From: Trichodelitschia bisporula
Lineage: Eukaryota > Ascomycota > Dothideomycetes > Phaeotrichales > Phaeotrichaceae
Length of the DNA: 64,000 bases
NCBI GenBank assembly: GCA_010356995.1
Contig: ML996698.1
Coordinates: 608,159-672,158, forward strand
Direction: 5' to 3'
How positions within the stretch are numbered: position 1 is the first letter of the stretch; every line of letters begins with the position of its first letter. The position numbers and the translations under genes are program-made. Positions 1-12,888 of the stretch are shown here, one piece after another. Below the pieces are notes generated by a model. The model did no database searches, was not told the origin of the DNA, and saw only the letters and a list, made by a program, of their open reading frames with translations.

Positions 1-1301
<1,301 letters not shown>

Positions 1302-1793
1302 CATAGTATTGTACTTCTGAAACACGCAGTACAACGGTAGGTATGAAGTATCTTTCGATGAATCTACTACGTAGAAGGAGATCTGTCGGTCCTTTTGCAA
1401 TGTCACTGGAACCTGAAAAGGGTCATCGTTCGCTTAAAATATTTATCGTATGATGAACTACGAATCTTATGACGCTGCTTTTGAAGAATGACATGAAATT
1501 GAAAGTCTCAACGAAAAAGGGTTTCAGTCAGCATCATGAAGCTGAGAAGGCCCAGACCCTTTTGTGTGGATACCAAGCACGTCAACTTCCCCTTGGTCTG
1601 TGCACTTGTGCCCAGTTTGACCCTTGAGTGGGCTGAACGTGTCCCATGTTCGCGCGAGCCACACGGCCGCCCCCGGCGCCACAATTCCAATTGCTCCTCA
1701 CCCCTCTGCGCTCAACGTGGAGCTCTCGACATCGACATCTCGCTCTCCGCAACCACCAATTCATTATCTGTAGCAGCCTGCTTGTACCTTGCA
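1302..1793. other. Intergenic, MAP2 3' flank and DES1 promoter
   Basis: 492 bases between two plus-strand genes. The left half is AT-richer and probably holds the MAP2 3' UTR. The right half (about 1650-1790) is C-rich with CCACC and CTCTC stretches, as fungal leaders often are. No coding potential recognised. Confidence 0.5.
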
Positions 1794-2988
1794 ATGCAGT
1801 CTACTACGAAGACGGTTGCGCCCAGCACCGGCCAGGACTCCGCCCAGCATGACTTCTTCTGGACCTACACGGAGGAGCCGCATCGCTCCAGGAGGCAAGC
1901 TATCATCAAGGCTCACCCTGAGGTAATGGACGCTCCCCAGTTCCTATGTCAAGACTCTAACAGCAGAACAGGTTACGAAGCTTTGCGGACCAGAACCCCT
2001 CACCAAATATGTCGTCTCTGGAGTCGTCGCCCTCCAGGTCCTTTGTGCATACCTCCTCCGAAACACGCACCCCATATCGTGGCCCTTTTTTCTGACCGCC
2101 TATGCCATTGGCGCTACCGCGAATCAGAACCTGTTCCTGGCAATCCATGAGATCTCCCATAATTTGGCGTTCAGGTCCCCTCGGGCAAACAGATTGTTTG
2201 CCATATACGCGAACTTGCCTATCGGAATACCCTATAGTGCATCGTTTAGGGTATGGTGGGAATGCGCGCCGTGGGAATCTGGCTGACTGTTGTAGCCGTA
2301 TCATTTGACACACCACAAGTCGATCGGTGTCGATGGACTTGATGTTGACCTCCCGACCTCTCTCGAAGCCGTCTTCTTTGACTCTGTCCTCGGCAAGGCC
2401 TTCTTTTGCACCTTTCAGATTTTCTTCTACGCCCTGCGCCCGATGATGATTTACAAACTGCCCATAACTGGCATTCACATCCTCAACATCATTGCCCAAG
2501 TTGTGTTCGACATCATCTTGGTCAACACCATCGGCTGGTACTCGTTTATCTACCTACTGATGAGTGCCTTCCTTGCGGGCTCGCTGCATCCGTGCGCCGG
2601 CCATTTCATTGCCGAACACTACGTATTTGAGAAGCTAGGTCCGGAAGCCAAGGTCGCCGACAACAAGATTCCGGTCACCGAGACGTATTCCTACTACGGG
2701 CCACTGAACTTCTTCACGTATAACGTTGGCTTGCACAACGAACATCACGACTTCCCCGCCATCCCTTGGACACGGCTGCCGACTTTGAATCGCATCGCGA
2801 GAGAGTTCTATGACGATTTGCCCTACCATAAGAGCTGGGTGAATGTCATCTGGCAGTTCATTTGGGATGACGATGTGTCGCTGTGGTCTCGCGTCAAGCG
2901 GACCGAAGGCGGTCGCAAAGTTGGAGGCTGGAGAGAGGATGAGCTGGGCGCCAACGAGACGAACCGGCCGATACCAGGCGTAAAATGA
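1794..2988 (+). CDS. DES1: Sphingolipid delta-4 desaturase
   Basis: Introduces the 4,5-trans double bond into the dihydroceramide long-chain base in the ER membrane, on the route to glucosylceramides. Exons 1794-1922, 1972-2250 and 2296-2988 give 366 residues, the usual length. The three histidine boxes of membrane di-iron desaturases are present: HEISH, HLTHH (split by the second intron just before PYHLTHH) and HNEHHDF. The N-terminal HDFFWTYTEEPHRSRR is the lipid desaturase leader typical of the DEGS family. Hydrophobic stretches fall around the boxes as expected. The ATG at 1794 was chosen because it places this leader at the N-terminus; the upstream in-frame extension is not protein-like. 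It is convergent with the minus-strand gene ending at 3109. Confidence 0.95.
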
Positions 2989-3108
2989 TGGGTGGCCCTG
3001 CATGGTATTGACTGGCGTTTGGATGGATCTTGTCGGCATTAAAAATATACTCAATTTCATCCATGGCAAAGCGAATGCTAATCTGAAGAACCAGTCCAAG
3101 TCGTCCCC

Positions 3109-5607
3109 CTAACATTTTCTCCACACGCCTCCGATCCGGTTCAGTACAGACCCAAACAGTGCGCTGTCATCCCAGTATCCCATGAGCCCTACCAGGGTCC
3201 ACTTCTCTCCATCTTCCGGAGGCTTTTGTACCACTTTCTTCATTCCAGTCGGTAATTTGCCGGCACCCCACGCCTTCCAGAGCAACGCCTGGCCAGTCTG
3301 GTCTCCGAACTTGTCGAAGAAAGCCAGACCGGAAATCATTCCGGAGTCCGGCACGTAGTAGACCTCGATTTGGGCAATATCTAAGCCCATGGCGTCCTCA
3401 GCAGACTCGGGGATCTTGCCGCTCGGACGATAGATCTTAAAGCGGGACGGCTGGTCAAAATGCGGCCTCCCAGTGTGCACCGCACAGCCATCCGCCTTCA
3501 GCTCCGTATCGTTGACGAAACGGAATCCAATGGCGCCAATGCAACCGTCTGCGGCCTTGGAGAAGCGACTCGCGCTGTTCCACTTGTGGTGGTGATGTGC
3601 GTGGATACTGAAGTTGCATAGGATGTTGCCATGGTCACGCCGCTCGTTAAACTCAAGAGAGACGAAGTGCCTGTAGGTGCCGTGCGGCTTGCCCTCATCG
3701 CCGGTCATTTGGGCGAAGAGATCTTCATTGTGCGAGAAGGACTGCACAACCGCTGACGCCGGATCACGGGACAGAGAGTCGTGCGCTGCATCGTTGTACG
3801 CGGGAATCGGCAGCCTCTCGCGCAGCACTTCAGGGAAGGCGTAGTTGGGCCGTTTCATCCGTGTCTTGCCTGTCTTGCCATCGAAGTCGGCATAGGCAAG
3901 GTCGGGATGATTGACTAGCCGGGCAGCTTCTTCGGTGATGAGCGTCATGGCTTCACGGCACAGGAGGCGCGCTTCATTGAGGGCAGTCGGGTCTAGTGGG
4001 ATCGGCTCTCGTGATGCATTGTTCGCGGCCAAGTCGAAGTCCAGGGAAATGAGTGGGTCGTCTACGTGGAAGGTGTCGGATCGACCAGGACATCCTTCTT
4101 CATTTGTTTTCAAAATAGCCCTTTCGAGCGGACTTAGGCCCTCCCTTGCCAGAGGAGTTTGTGGCATAGGGGAAAGAACTTGGTTCCTACCAAACGGCAC
4201 CGGCTTCTTGATTATCACATCGGACTTGACAGGATCTCTGGCTCTCCACTTTGACATATCTTGCATGACTGCGCGATGTTAGCGGATGGTGGAACTGGTG
4301 GGAGGCAGCCCTACTCGTGTCAATCTGCTTCCACAGCTTCTTGTACGCCATCAAAGCATCGAACAGATCGGTAGTATACACGCTACAAGGGGCATAATTA
4401 AGGATGAGATTCTTGTCTCCGAACTTCGGGTTCTCGGCCATCTCCTTGTACCGCCACTCCTGGAATGAGCGTAACGATGTATAACGCGTCAGAATCGCCG
4501 AAGTCTTCGATGAGCATCGCGCAACCATGGAAGGGAAGGCATGCGCTACGGCCATCACGGATGAGATGGTCCATGGTGCCTCGGGCTTCTTAACTTCGCC
4601 ACCGCCGGCCCAGTTTACGGATATGGTGATTTCGGTATCCTGGAGGAGCTCTGCGTGCTGCTTCTCGACCGATTCAGATCCACCGACAGATAACGGGGAC
4701 GGCCCAACCGCGAGCTGTAGATCGATCGATTGCTTCACTTGCCGGACTTTGCTCTTGTCTTGGACGCTAACCGATATCACGGCATTGAATTCGCCCCCTT
4801 CCAGAAAGCCTAGTAATGACCGTCAGGCCTTCCCGATCTCGTAGAAATTTAGCTTACCGGATACGAAACAATCGCCATATATCTCAGTGAAGCTTTCTGG
4901 GGGGATGTTTTCGATTGGCTGGAATTCCATCACGTCCGGCTCGACTCGCGAGTTGTTGTTCACCTTCACGCTGACGAGATAGTTGAGCTGACTTTCCAGG
5001 ACTTTACTCTCGTTTACGAAGCCGGCACTGGCATTCCCATGGATGGTACCATACTTGATCGATATGGCTGTTGAGATGTTGAGAGCGTCCATGATGTCGC
5101 TGACGTTCTCGATTGCCCGCGTGGAGAATGTGACATTCTGGCTCGGATGGACTAGCGGAGCCGGCACTAACGTAAAGGGTAGATTTGTTGCAGTTGATGA
5201 GGGGTTGTACAAAGCCTCTTCCGCACTTGCGATAAGCTTCATGTTGGTCGATCCGTTGGCTAGTTCCTTAGGAGCGATGCCGTTGGTGGGTCCATTGTGA
5301 CCAGTTCCGTTAACTTCGGGGACACTCGGTACGCTCGTGTCCGGATCTTCGACTCCAACTTCGGGCTTTGAGACTTCGGCTTTTGAGACTTGTTCATTCT
5401 CTGGGTTGTGGAGCACGATGCGCACCGCACCCTGCAGTCTTGGTTCGTGGGTGTAGGAGTTGAACCCCTGTCCTGCCGAATATTTAGCCCAAAGTTAGCA
5501 CGCAACACAGCCTTGGGACAATACCGAGTCTCAACTCGTTGGAGTAAGGGGCGGTAAGCGACATTTTCACGAAGACCTAGCACGTAATATGCAGATTTAA
5601 CAGACAT
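3109..5607 (-). CDS. Uncharacterised protein resembling fungal MACPF-like proteins
   Basis: Predicted about 778 residues. Exons on the minus strand: 5607-5536 (least certain), 5467-4858, 4809-4315, 4268-3109. The N-terminal half contains a membrane-attack-complex/perforin-like pattern I recall from fungal hypothetical proteins: FNSYTHEP near the start, then SIKYGTIHGN, YGDCFVSG joined by splicing to FLEGGEFNAVISV, and ISVNWAGGGEVK. No signal peptide is evident, as is common in these fungal proteins. The C-terminal 380 residues carry a histidine run (HAHHHHK) and a conserved-looking block around VYYVPDSGMISGLAFFDKFG that I cannot assign. The first intron is ambiguous: a GTATTG donor with a GCTAAC branch looks better but breaks frame, whereas a GTTGAG donor and GGACAG acceptor keep it. 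Family assignment is from memory of motifs; pore formation is not shown. Confidence 0.6.
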
Positions 5608-6144
5608 GACCGTAGAGGAAACGAGCCTAGATATAGTAGTCTACCGTAGCGTCGCTGTCCGCTGTAGCGTCGCTGTGTCCGCGAGGCTGACGCTCAGCTG
5701 AACCCAGCTTGGCTCCAAAGCTGAGCTGCGGCCCTGCCGTGATTATGCATCCACCCCGGTAATGCGGGGAGGTTGGCGCGGGAGAACCAATTCGATAAGC
5801 TAGAAGTGGATGCAACAGCAAGGTTCCAATCTAGGCTCTTCGAATGGAATAGTCCCTACAATGCGAGGCTCAGGTGGGGCACAAATCACGAGGCAACGGG
5901 CGCTGCACTCGCCTCAGCGTCAGCCCACGCACTGGGTCATTTGTTGCTCACGGAGGGCCTGAAAATGAGGTGCAGAATCATGGCAGAGCTGAGTTTGAGA
6001 CAGTTAAAGCTGAAGGGTTCCACGACTGGAGAAGTAACGTTCTAGAATCCCATATCAAAGGTCATGATTTCCCATCGGAGGGTTGTCAACCAACACCAAC
6101 TCCGGGATGTCGAGGTACATAAACAGCCACGGCAGCCACCCTAC
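5608..6144. other. Intergenic, no gene seen
   Basis: 537 bases between the MACPF-like gene's start and the 3' end of the next minus-strand gene. Contains a short imperfect tandem repeat at about 5645-5683 (GTAGCGTCGCTGTCCGC followed by a near copy with an extra GT). Open frames here have no recognisable product. Confidence 0.45.
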
Positions 6145-7237
6145 CTAAAAAATGACCCAAAACAACGATGCGGCTAAACCGCCGAGTGCGGAACCGGATA
6201 GTAAAATTCTCCCAGCCCCCCCGGTGGCCTGCTGTACCGAGGGGGACGGAGAGCTCACGCCGTTCACGCCGCCCATGCCGGTGGCGATATAACCTCCCAA
6301 CCCTTCACTCGTACCGGTAGGAATAGCCTCCTCAGTGACCACCGACGTGCTCGTACGCTTAGGACCTCCAGTGACAGCGGCAATCGGCCCACTCTGGGAA
6401 GCAGTCGTAGTTGTCGGAGCGGACGTCTTCGCCCCCTTGGCCTTTGGCAGCGTGGAAATCTCCGTCTCGGTCAATACGAGTACCTGTCCCTGTGCTCCTG
6501 CCGGCGCATTCGCGACCCTGGCACAGCTTTGCCAGGCGACCTCCCTCGATTTCAACATGGCCTCCCAGCCAGACGGGTACCCGTTCATTTTTACATCGGT
6601 GGTGAAGAATAGGCCATATTTGTCGCCTCCGGTGGGCGTTGCGAGGGGCGGCTGGGTGAGCTTCGACGTTTCATCGGTCGGCCAGGCTATATCGGTATTG
6701 GCCACGCATACGCCCTTGCCGTTTATGGTTGTGGAAACACTGCCCGTAAGGTGGTAGGCGCTGGCCCAGTTGATCGTGGCGCTGGGGTAGGTGCTGCATC
6801 TCTTGATCAGAACATGGTTTTGATGAGACGCGGACAGTACTAACAGTGTGATTATCCCCTGCCCCACTCTGCTATACGTCGCAATCGCTATGCCTTCGCT
6901 GTTGGTTGGTGGCTGCTTGACTACGACCGCACTTGCTGGCAATGTGACCCTGGATGTGACCGTCTTCGTGGTGTGATTTTCCTCGTCGACTATCAAAATC
7001 ACCTTGTCGGTGACTGTTGTAGGGAGTGCTATGGATGTCCATGAAGTGACCCAGGGGATGGGTGCTTCTACTGTGCACTCTCCTCCACAGGAACCAGCAG
7101 AAGAAGTAGCCGCTGCTGCAACTAATATTACTTTGGTGTTAGGATTCTATTTGCAGGTACAAAACTCAGGGCAACGTACAGTGTACTCCCACGAGCAGTG
7201 ACAGGACTCGCAATAATTCGAGAGATGGAGAACGCAT
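6145..7237 (-). CDS. Secreted, probably GPI-anchored cell-surface protein
   Basis: Two exons, 7237-7180 and 7121-6145, give 344 residues. The first exon encodes a signal peptide (MRSPSLELLRVLSLLVGVHC). The 58-bp intron has a GTACGT donor and a CCTAAC branch site, and the join closes in frame. After cleavage comes a region with paired cysteines (SCGGECT) and VPWVTSW-like beta-rich sequence, a middle part with further cysteines, then a Ser/Thr/Pro/Gly-rich stretch (about residues 240-320) and a hydrophobic tail (GGLAASLFWVIF) without a cytosolic extension, the pattern of a GPI-attachment signal. No enzymatic domain recognised. A segment around 6820-6880 is GT/AG-bounded and may be a further intron, because the translation there (hydrophobic, HQNHVLIK) looks unlike its surroundings. 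Confidence 0.7.
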
Positions 7238-8750
7238 GGCTACCCCAAACGAAAGCGTATATGGCGCAAAGGATGGACAAGCAACGCGAACAAGAACTAT
7301 AACGAATTCAATTTAATATGGCAAGCTTGACCTCTCACAGGCATGGTGGGACAAGGCGTCCTATGCAGGCGCCATGACGGACTCCTATTTACCGTAGCCG
7401 CTTAGCCTCACCGGATTCCCCGTCTTCGTGTGCGGCTACACTTTATGCAGGCTAGCAGTTGCACCCGGGACGGTTAGGCTCATATCGTGCAAGAGAGAGG
7501 TGAGAGGCTCCGCCATCTCACTAGCACCTCGGGCGCTTAGTTCCACTGTCGCAGGGCGCGTTCTTAAATTGAAAGGAGGGCTGCTGTTGCTAGCGGCCCT
7601 CGTATCCCTGCTGCCGCACCGTTGTCCCGGTAAGCCTCCGGGGCTTGTGGCTGGGCAGGAGTACAGTAAGGCTGGGCTGAGTGCACACGTTCTTTGATAT
7701 CACGACTTCTGATTATTTGATGATACCCCTGTGGTGTCGCGCATATGATGAATATGACCAAGCTGCAACGCTGGAATGGAAAGTTAAGTTTTCCCAGAAG
7801 CTGGAGGATATCTGGCAGACAACTGCCCGTCGTATTGAGGCGCATAAGTAATCTGTTGCTGGCCAAGGGCCGTACCACGTTACTCGTTTCATGGGACGCC
7901 TTTGGAAGACATATGACGGAGGCGGGACTATTTCTTGGGCATCAATGTCGAAAGAGCTCGATACCGAAAAGATGCCTTAGCGCAGTTGCCACACAGACAT
8001 GCCATGTCACAGCCATCACCGGTGGTGTCGGGGACAACACCACTTCCTTCCTGTCTGTGCAACCGAGGAGCTGGCGGTGCACGCGTACGGAAATTGTGCT
8101 GGTAAATTGCACTTTTCCAATTACGATGAAGAAAGTACATTCAGCTGCTGTCGAGTAAGATCTGATCAAGCTCGCCCTTCTTAGAGAGCATAGTTGCTGA
8201 ACCAATGGCGAAAGAGGTTCGGAAGGGAGGTTTTGGGACAACATGGTGAGGAAGGAGGCCATGGTGTATAGATCTGAGCTGGTACGAGCAGGTCGAGCAG
8301 GTAGAGAAGGGGAGAAATGGAGAAGTGAAAGCTGCCGAGGACCTTGGACCCTTTTATGTTGTGAAGTTCAGGCACAGCAGCGCACGGTTAGTGGTGATCC
8401 ATTATTGACGCGCTTCCGGCGTCTTATACAAGGTTGTCCAGTCGTCATCAGATTTCCGCGAGTGCTCTATTGACCGTAAGAAAGACTAGCGTTTCAGCCT
8501 TGATACGGAAGGAACCAACCAAGCCTGCGAGCAATCGCATAAATACTTAGTAAGTTTGAGTGACGTCATTGGGCGACGTTGAGAGCTTCCATATCACGTG
8601 TGTGGGGTGGAAGTAAGGTATGGCCGATATCGCCCAAGCTTTATTCCCAGGATGCGCTTGACGGTCTTGACCCACGACATAGAAGCCGTTCCTACCCCAC
8701 CCCCCCCCCCCATTATTCTTCAAAGCCCATACCGTAGTGAAGCTAACGTC
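7238..8750. other. Intergenic; ECT1 promoter and one doubtful small gene
   Basis: 1.5 kb between divergent genes. On the minus strand an ATG at 8262 lies in a good context (CACCATGGCC) behind a CT-rich stretch and opens a short frame (MASFLTMLSQNLPSEPL...) that could be the first exon of a small gene running to about 7930; no family recognised. Near ECT1 there is a perfect TGACGTCA (about 8560-8568), a CACGTG E-box at 8595-8600 and a run of C at about 8699-8711. The TGACGTCA and CACGTG sequences match bZIP and bHLH consensus sites; their use here is inference. Confidence 0.35.
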
Positions 8751-10350
8751 ATGGCATCTCTTGCAAAGGTATTTCTGTCACGCCGATGTCCGTACCGTTT
8801 CCGGTTGCATCCAGCCATTTGGATATCCCATCTGACGTCCATATCTAGCCCGATGACTGGGTCCCTCAACCTGGAGAATGGCCCGTTGACCCGCAAGAAG
8901 ACGTGCCAATCTCAGACGAGCGCATCTGGGTAGATGGTTGCTTTGACTTTGCCCACCATGGTACAAACCCCGCATGCCCACACTCGAGGAGCCCTGAGGG
9001 ACCGGGCACTTTGACCGGGAAGATGAACATATTGGGCTGACAGAGCACAAGGCCATGCCGGAGCTATGCTTCAGGCACGCCGCCTAGGCAACGAGCTTTT
9101 GGTCGGCATTCATTCCGACGAGGCCATTCGCGAGCACAAGGGCCCTACGGTCATGACCTTGGACGAACGGTACGGCCTTCGGCAGGCACTACTACGCGCT
9201 CTGAGCTAACATCAAAACCAGTGTGGCCGCTGTATCTGCCTGTCGCTGGGCCACCCTCCCCGTCCCATACGCCCCGTATGTCACACAGCTGAGCTGGATC
9301 ACTCACTATGGCGCCCGTTACGTCGTACACGGCGACGACATTACGTCCGACAGCAGTGGTGAGGACTGCTACCGTTTCGTTAAGGCGGCGGAGCGTTTTA
9401 AAGTCGTGAAACGCACACCTGGTATCTCAACGACCGACCTCGTCGGGCGTATGCTACTATATACCAAAACGCACTTCATCCGTTCGTTTGAGGCAGTACT
9501 AGATGGCAAGGAAGGCAGCGGCAGCGACGAAGAGAGGAAGGTCCGGGGCAAAGAGATGAAGACCCGCATAGCCGAGTATGCGAGTGATGCATCTGGACAC
9601 AACCCTTGGTGCGAGGTGTGTACGTGGAGGGCCAATGTAGACGTTGACGGCGGTGAGATATCCCAAATGGTGGCGGGGCGTGGGCCGCAGCCGGGGCAGC
9701 GTGTGGTGTACGTCGATGGCGGGTTCGACCTGTTCTCATCCGGGCATATTGAATTCTTGCGCCGGGTGGTTGGTACGGAACTGGAGCGAGCGCGCACATC
9801 GGGATGGTATGATGAACAGGCGACGGAAAAGCGGAAACTGGAAACAGAGTCAGACTACGAGCCTGTCTTTGTGGTTGCTGGGGTTCACGACGATGAGGTG
9901 ATCAACCGGCACAAGGGGGTTAATTACCCCATCATGAACATCTTCGAGAGAGGATTATGCGTGTTACAGTGCAAGGTATGGAGGCATAGATAGGCTATGT
10001 TAGGACTTGCTGACCGCGCCTAGTACATCAACGCCGTCGTCTTCTCCGCTCCCTTCGCGCCAGTGGCCTCGTATCTGAAAGCCCTTCCCCACGGCATACC
10101 TGACGCCGTCTACCATGGTCCAACAGACTTCATGCCGACGGAACTGGACCCGTACGCCGACGCGCGGCAGTTGGGCATCTTCTGTGAGATCCCGCACCAC
10201 CCTTACTCGGAGATCAACGCCAGACAGATCGTCGAGCGCATTCTTAAAAATCGTTCTGAATTTGAGGCTCGACAGAGGGCCAAGGGGTTCAAGGCGGAGC
10301 TTGAGGAGAAAATCCTGCAGCAGGAAGCGGAACAGGCGACGGCGATATAA
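8751..10350 (+). CDS. ECT1: Ethanolamine-phosphate cytidylyltransferase
   Basis: Makes CDP-ethanolamine from CTP and phosphoethanolamine, the regulated step of the Kennedy pathway to phosphatidylethanolamine. Five exons: 8751-8768, 8849-8960, 9052-9169, 9222-9975, 10024-10350; all joins close, giving 442 residues. It has the tandem cytidylyltransferase domains of the family. The first has WVDGCFDFAHHGH (the HxGH motif spans the second intron), HSDEAI, ACRWAT, YVVHGDDI and RTPGISTTDLVGRML. The second has YVDGGFDLFSSGH, VVAGVHDDEVIN and PIMNIFERGLCVLQCKYINAVV. The first coding exon is only six codons (MASLAK). The second domain keeps its GH but lacks an RTxGISTT signature, as in other members. 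The C-terminus is a charged helix (EARQRAKGFKAELEEKILQQEAEQ). Confidence 0.95.
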
Positions 10351-10602
10351 TTCACGTGCACAGTGGTCGGAGTTGGACGGCGCAGTTCACGTTAGATGGC
10401 AGAATGGGGAGTTTCAACCCGCATCCGGAGGGAATATAATTCAACTCATTTCTCTAATCATGGCGAGTCTCCCGCTGGTTGGCTGCTCTGCAGCCTCTAT
10501 CATTCTTTCCTAGCCTACGAACAGGGGTTGAGTTACTCGAGGAAATTCAAAGTACCCAAGAGACCAAAAAGAATACTTGGATAAAGCAAGACGTCGGGGT
10601 AT

Positions 10603-12366
10603 CTACAACTTGGCCTTTGGTTTCTCTGACTTCAGCATGGCTTCGGCCACTAGACGGCGCTGAATTTTGCCCGTTGCCGTCTTGGGCATGTTGTCTGTAA
10701 AGAAAATCTGCCCCAGATTAGCCTCACAGCCCTCCAAGATGGACATCAGTCTCGTGGCATACCTTTTTGGGCACCTTGAACTTGGCGACCCTTTCGGTAA
10801 CCCACTTCCTCAGCTCATCCGCGCTGACTGTCTCGCCATCCTTGAGGACCACAGCAACTCCTACATCCTGTCCATAGTGCTCATCTTCGATGGCAAAGCT
10901 CACCGCCTCTCCAACAGCTGGATGTTGCGCAAGCACATTGTCCAGCTCAATCGGACTGATCTTCTCGCCACCTTTGTTAATCAATTCCTTGATCCGTCCC
11001 GTGATGAAAACATAACCATCGGCATCCTTCTTGCCCTGATCTCCGGTGCGGAAGAAGCCGTCCTTGGTGAAAGAGGAAGCGTTCGCCGAGGGGTTGTTCA
11101 AGTATCCGGGGGTGACATTCTCACCACGAATGCAAATTTCCCCCTCGGATCCAGTGGGGACCTCGGCACCAGCAGCGTCGAGGATGCGCACATCAACACC
11201 CTGTCCCAGGCCCACACTGCCCGGTATGCGCTTGCCAGGAGGAAGCGGGTTTGACGTCATTTGATGGGCAGCCTCTGTCATGGCATAGGCCTCAAGCACG
11301 GGTGCATGGAGTGCTTTTTCCAAGTCGTGGAAGACCTTGGGGCTGAGTGGCGAGGAGCACGAACGGATGAACCTGATGTTTGGTTTAGGGTTGGGGATTT
11401 CGCCTTTAAGCAGGATTTGATGCATGGTGGGCACTGCGGTGTACCAGTTGGCGCCATACGTGATGAAGTCACGCCAGAAGTCCGAGGCGGAGAACTTCGG
11501 AGGCACAATGACAGAGGAGGCAGCGGCAAGAGGTGCGAGGAAACCGGCCAGAAGACCATGGACATGGAATAACGGCATTACGAGATATGTCCGGTCCGCA
11601 GGTGTAAGCGCGTAGGTGTTCTTGATGTTTTCTGTAACGCAATTAGAGTGGCAATCAGAGCGACGACTGATAAGTATCTTTCATACTCATTGTTCTGGTC
11701 AAGTTGCGGTGGGTCAAGGGGACAGCCTTGGGCCGTCCAGTTGTGCCACTCGTGTGGAGTACCAGCGCAACATCTTCCGGTTGTGCTTGCAGCACTTGTA
11801 GGTTGCCTTTGCCCTTGAGCTTTCCCGGATCCTTAAGATCAAGGACAACTTCTTTGCCGTTCCAGTAGCATTCTGCAATGGCGGCCTGGTACTTGCGTGC
11901 TGCGCGAACAGCATCAGCATCCTTTGCGAAAGCACCCTGGGGCACAAGAGCAAGCGCCGAGCTGAGGTCGTCGATGTAGAACTCGAATTCACTCTTCTTG
12001 TACGCCGGATTCAAAGGTGCCGCGATGCTGAAATCAATTAGCGTGCTACTCGTCTCGTGAAAGAGGAGGATGCATACGCCCGCTGCCAGGCTGAAGCCAA
12101 GAAGGATATCTGTGTATCAAAAATATGAATGAGTACTTGGGACACAGGGGAGCGGTGTGGACAATGCGCACTATAAATTCATAGCTATTCGGAAGTGCAA
12201 TTGACACAGCAGCACCGTGGCCAATGCCTAGGGCCGCAAGCTTCTTCTGAAATGAACTGATTTCAGCGGTCAATTGCGAGAAGGAGAGGGTCAGCGGAGA
12301 CGCGCCGGGCACGATAACGGCCGTCGCATCAGACTGGCGGGGGAATGAAGTGAGCAAAGTGGCCAT
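10603..12366 (-). CDS. PCS60: Peroxisomal acyl-CoA/oxalyl-CoA synthetase (Pcs60 type)
   Basis: ATP-dependent acyl-adenylate/CoA ligase of the ANL superfamily; yeast Pcs60 activates oxalate. Minus-strand exons 12366-12172, 12110-12079 (32 nt), 12027-11687, 11631-10763, 10707-10603 give 513 residues. Visible motifs: the P-loop LHTSGTTGRPKAVPLTHRNL, PLFHVHGLL, the A5-type YAMTEAAHQM, TGDQGKKDADGYVFITGRIK and, after the last intron, PKTATGKIQRRL with the catalytic lysine. The protein ends in AKL, a functional form of the PTS1 peroxisomal signal, which the last short exon supplies. The close match through NLTRTM|KNIKNTYALTPADRTYLVMP across an intron supports the Pcs60 subgroup. Divergent from the SPF45-like gene. 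Confidence 0.93.
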
Positions 12367-12888
12367 TGGAGACTGCGAGGATCACGTAGACTTAAACAAA
12401 GGCAAGACGAGGATGATGGCGATGTACAAGAACGATGATTAAGGGCGAGTTCGAGGGAAAGGGGAGGAGAAAAGATAGATTCATGAGCTGTCATCACTTC
12501 CCACCACTCTCACCTCGGACAAGACGATGATGAAATGCCGAGACACCAGGCCTTGGCGGATGCGGTTCGCCAGATGTGGCTAGGTGGTTGACTAGCGGTG
12601 GCTGGTGAGCTCCACCGATGTGGCTTAGGAACTCGCTCTCCCGAACCGCAGCCCCGACTCCTTCTTGGCGAGGCTTGGCCGATCCCCTCGATTGCCCGCC
12701 TCTCATTCACGCCTCATCCAATTCTCCACTCGAGCAACCTCCAAAAGTCGCTGGAATCGCATATCGAATCAGTCACTCAGCCAGCCAACACCGCGCACTC
12801 GATACCGCATTATTCTGTAGATTTTGCAAAACCTATCGTCTGGGCCTCTGGCTTTTCTCGTTACCCTCCAGCAGCTCGCGCCCACACC
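12367..12888. promoter_or_regulatory. Shared divergent promoter PCS60 / SPF45-like
   Basis: 522 bases separate two start codons pointing away from each other. Just upstream of PCS60 the minus strand is CT-rich (12400-12480); toward the SPF45 start the plus strand is C-rich (12690-12880). No TATA box obvious. Function as a bidirectional promoter is inferred from layout alone. Confidence 0.5.
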
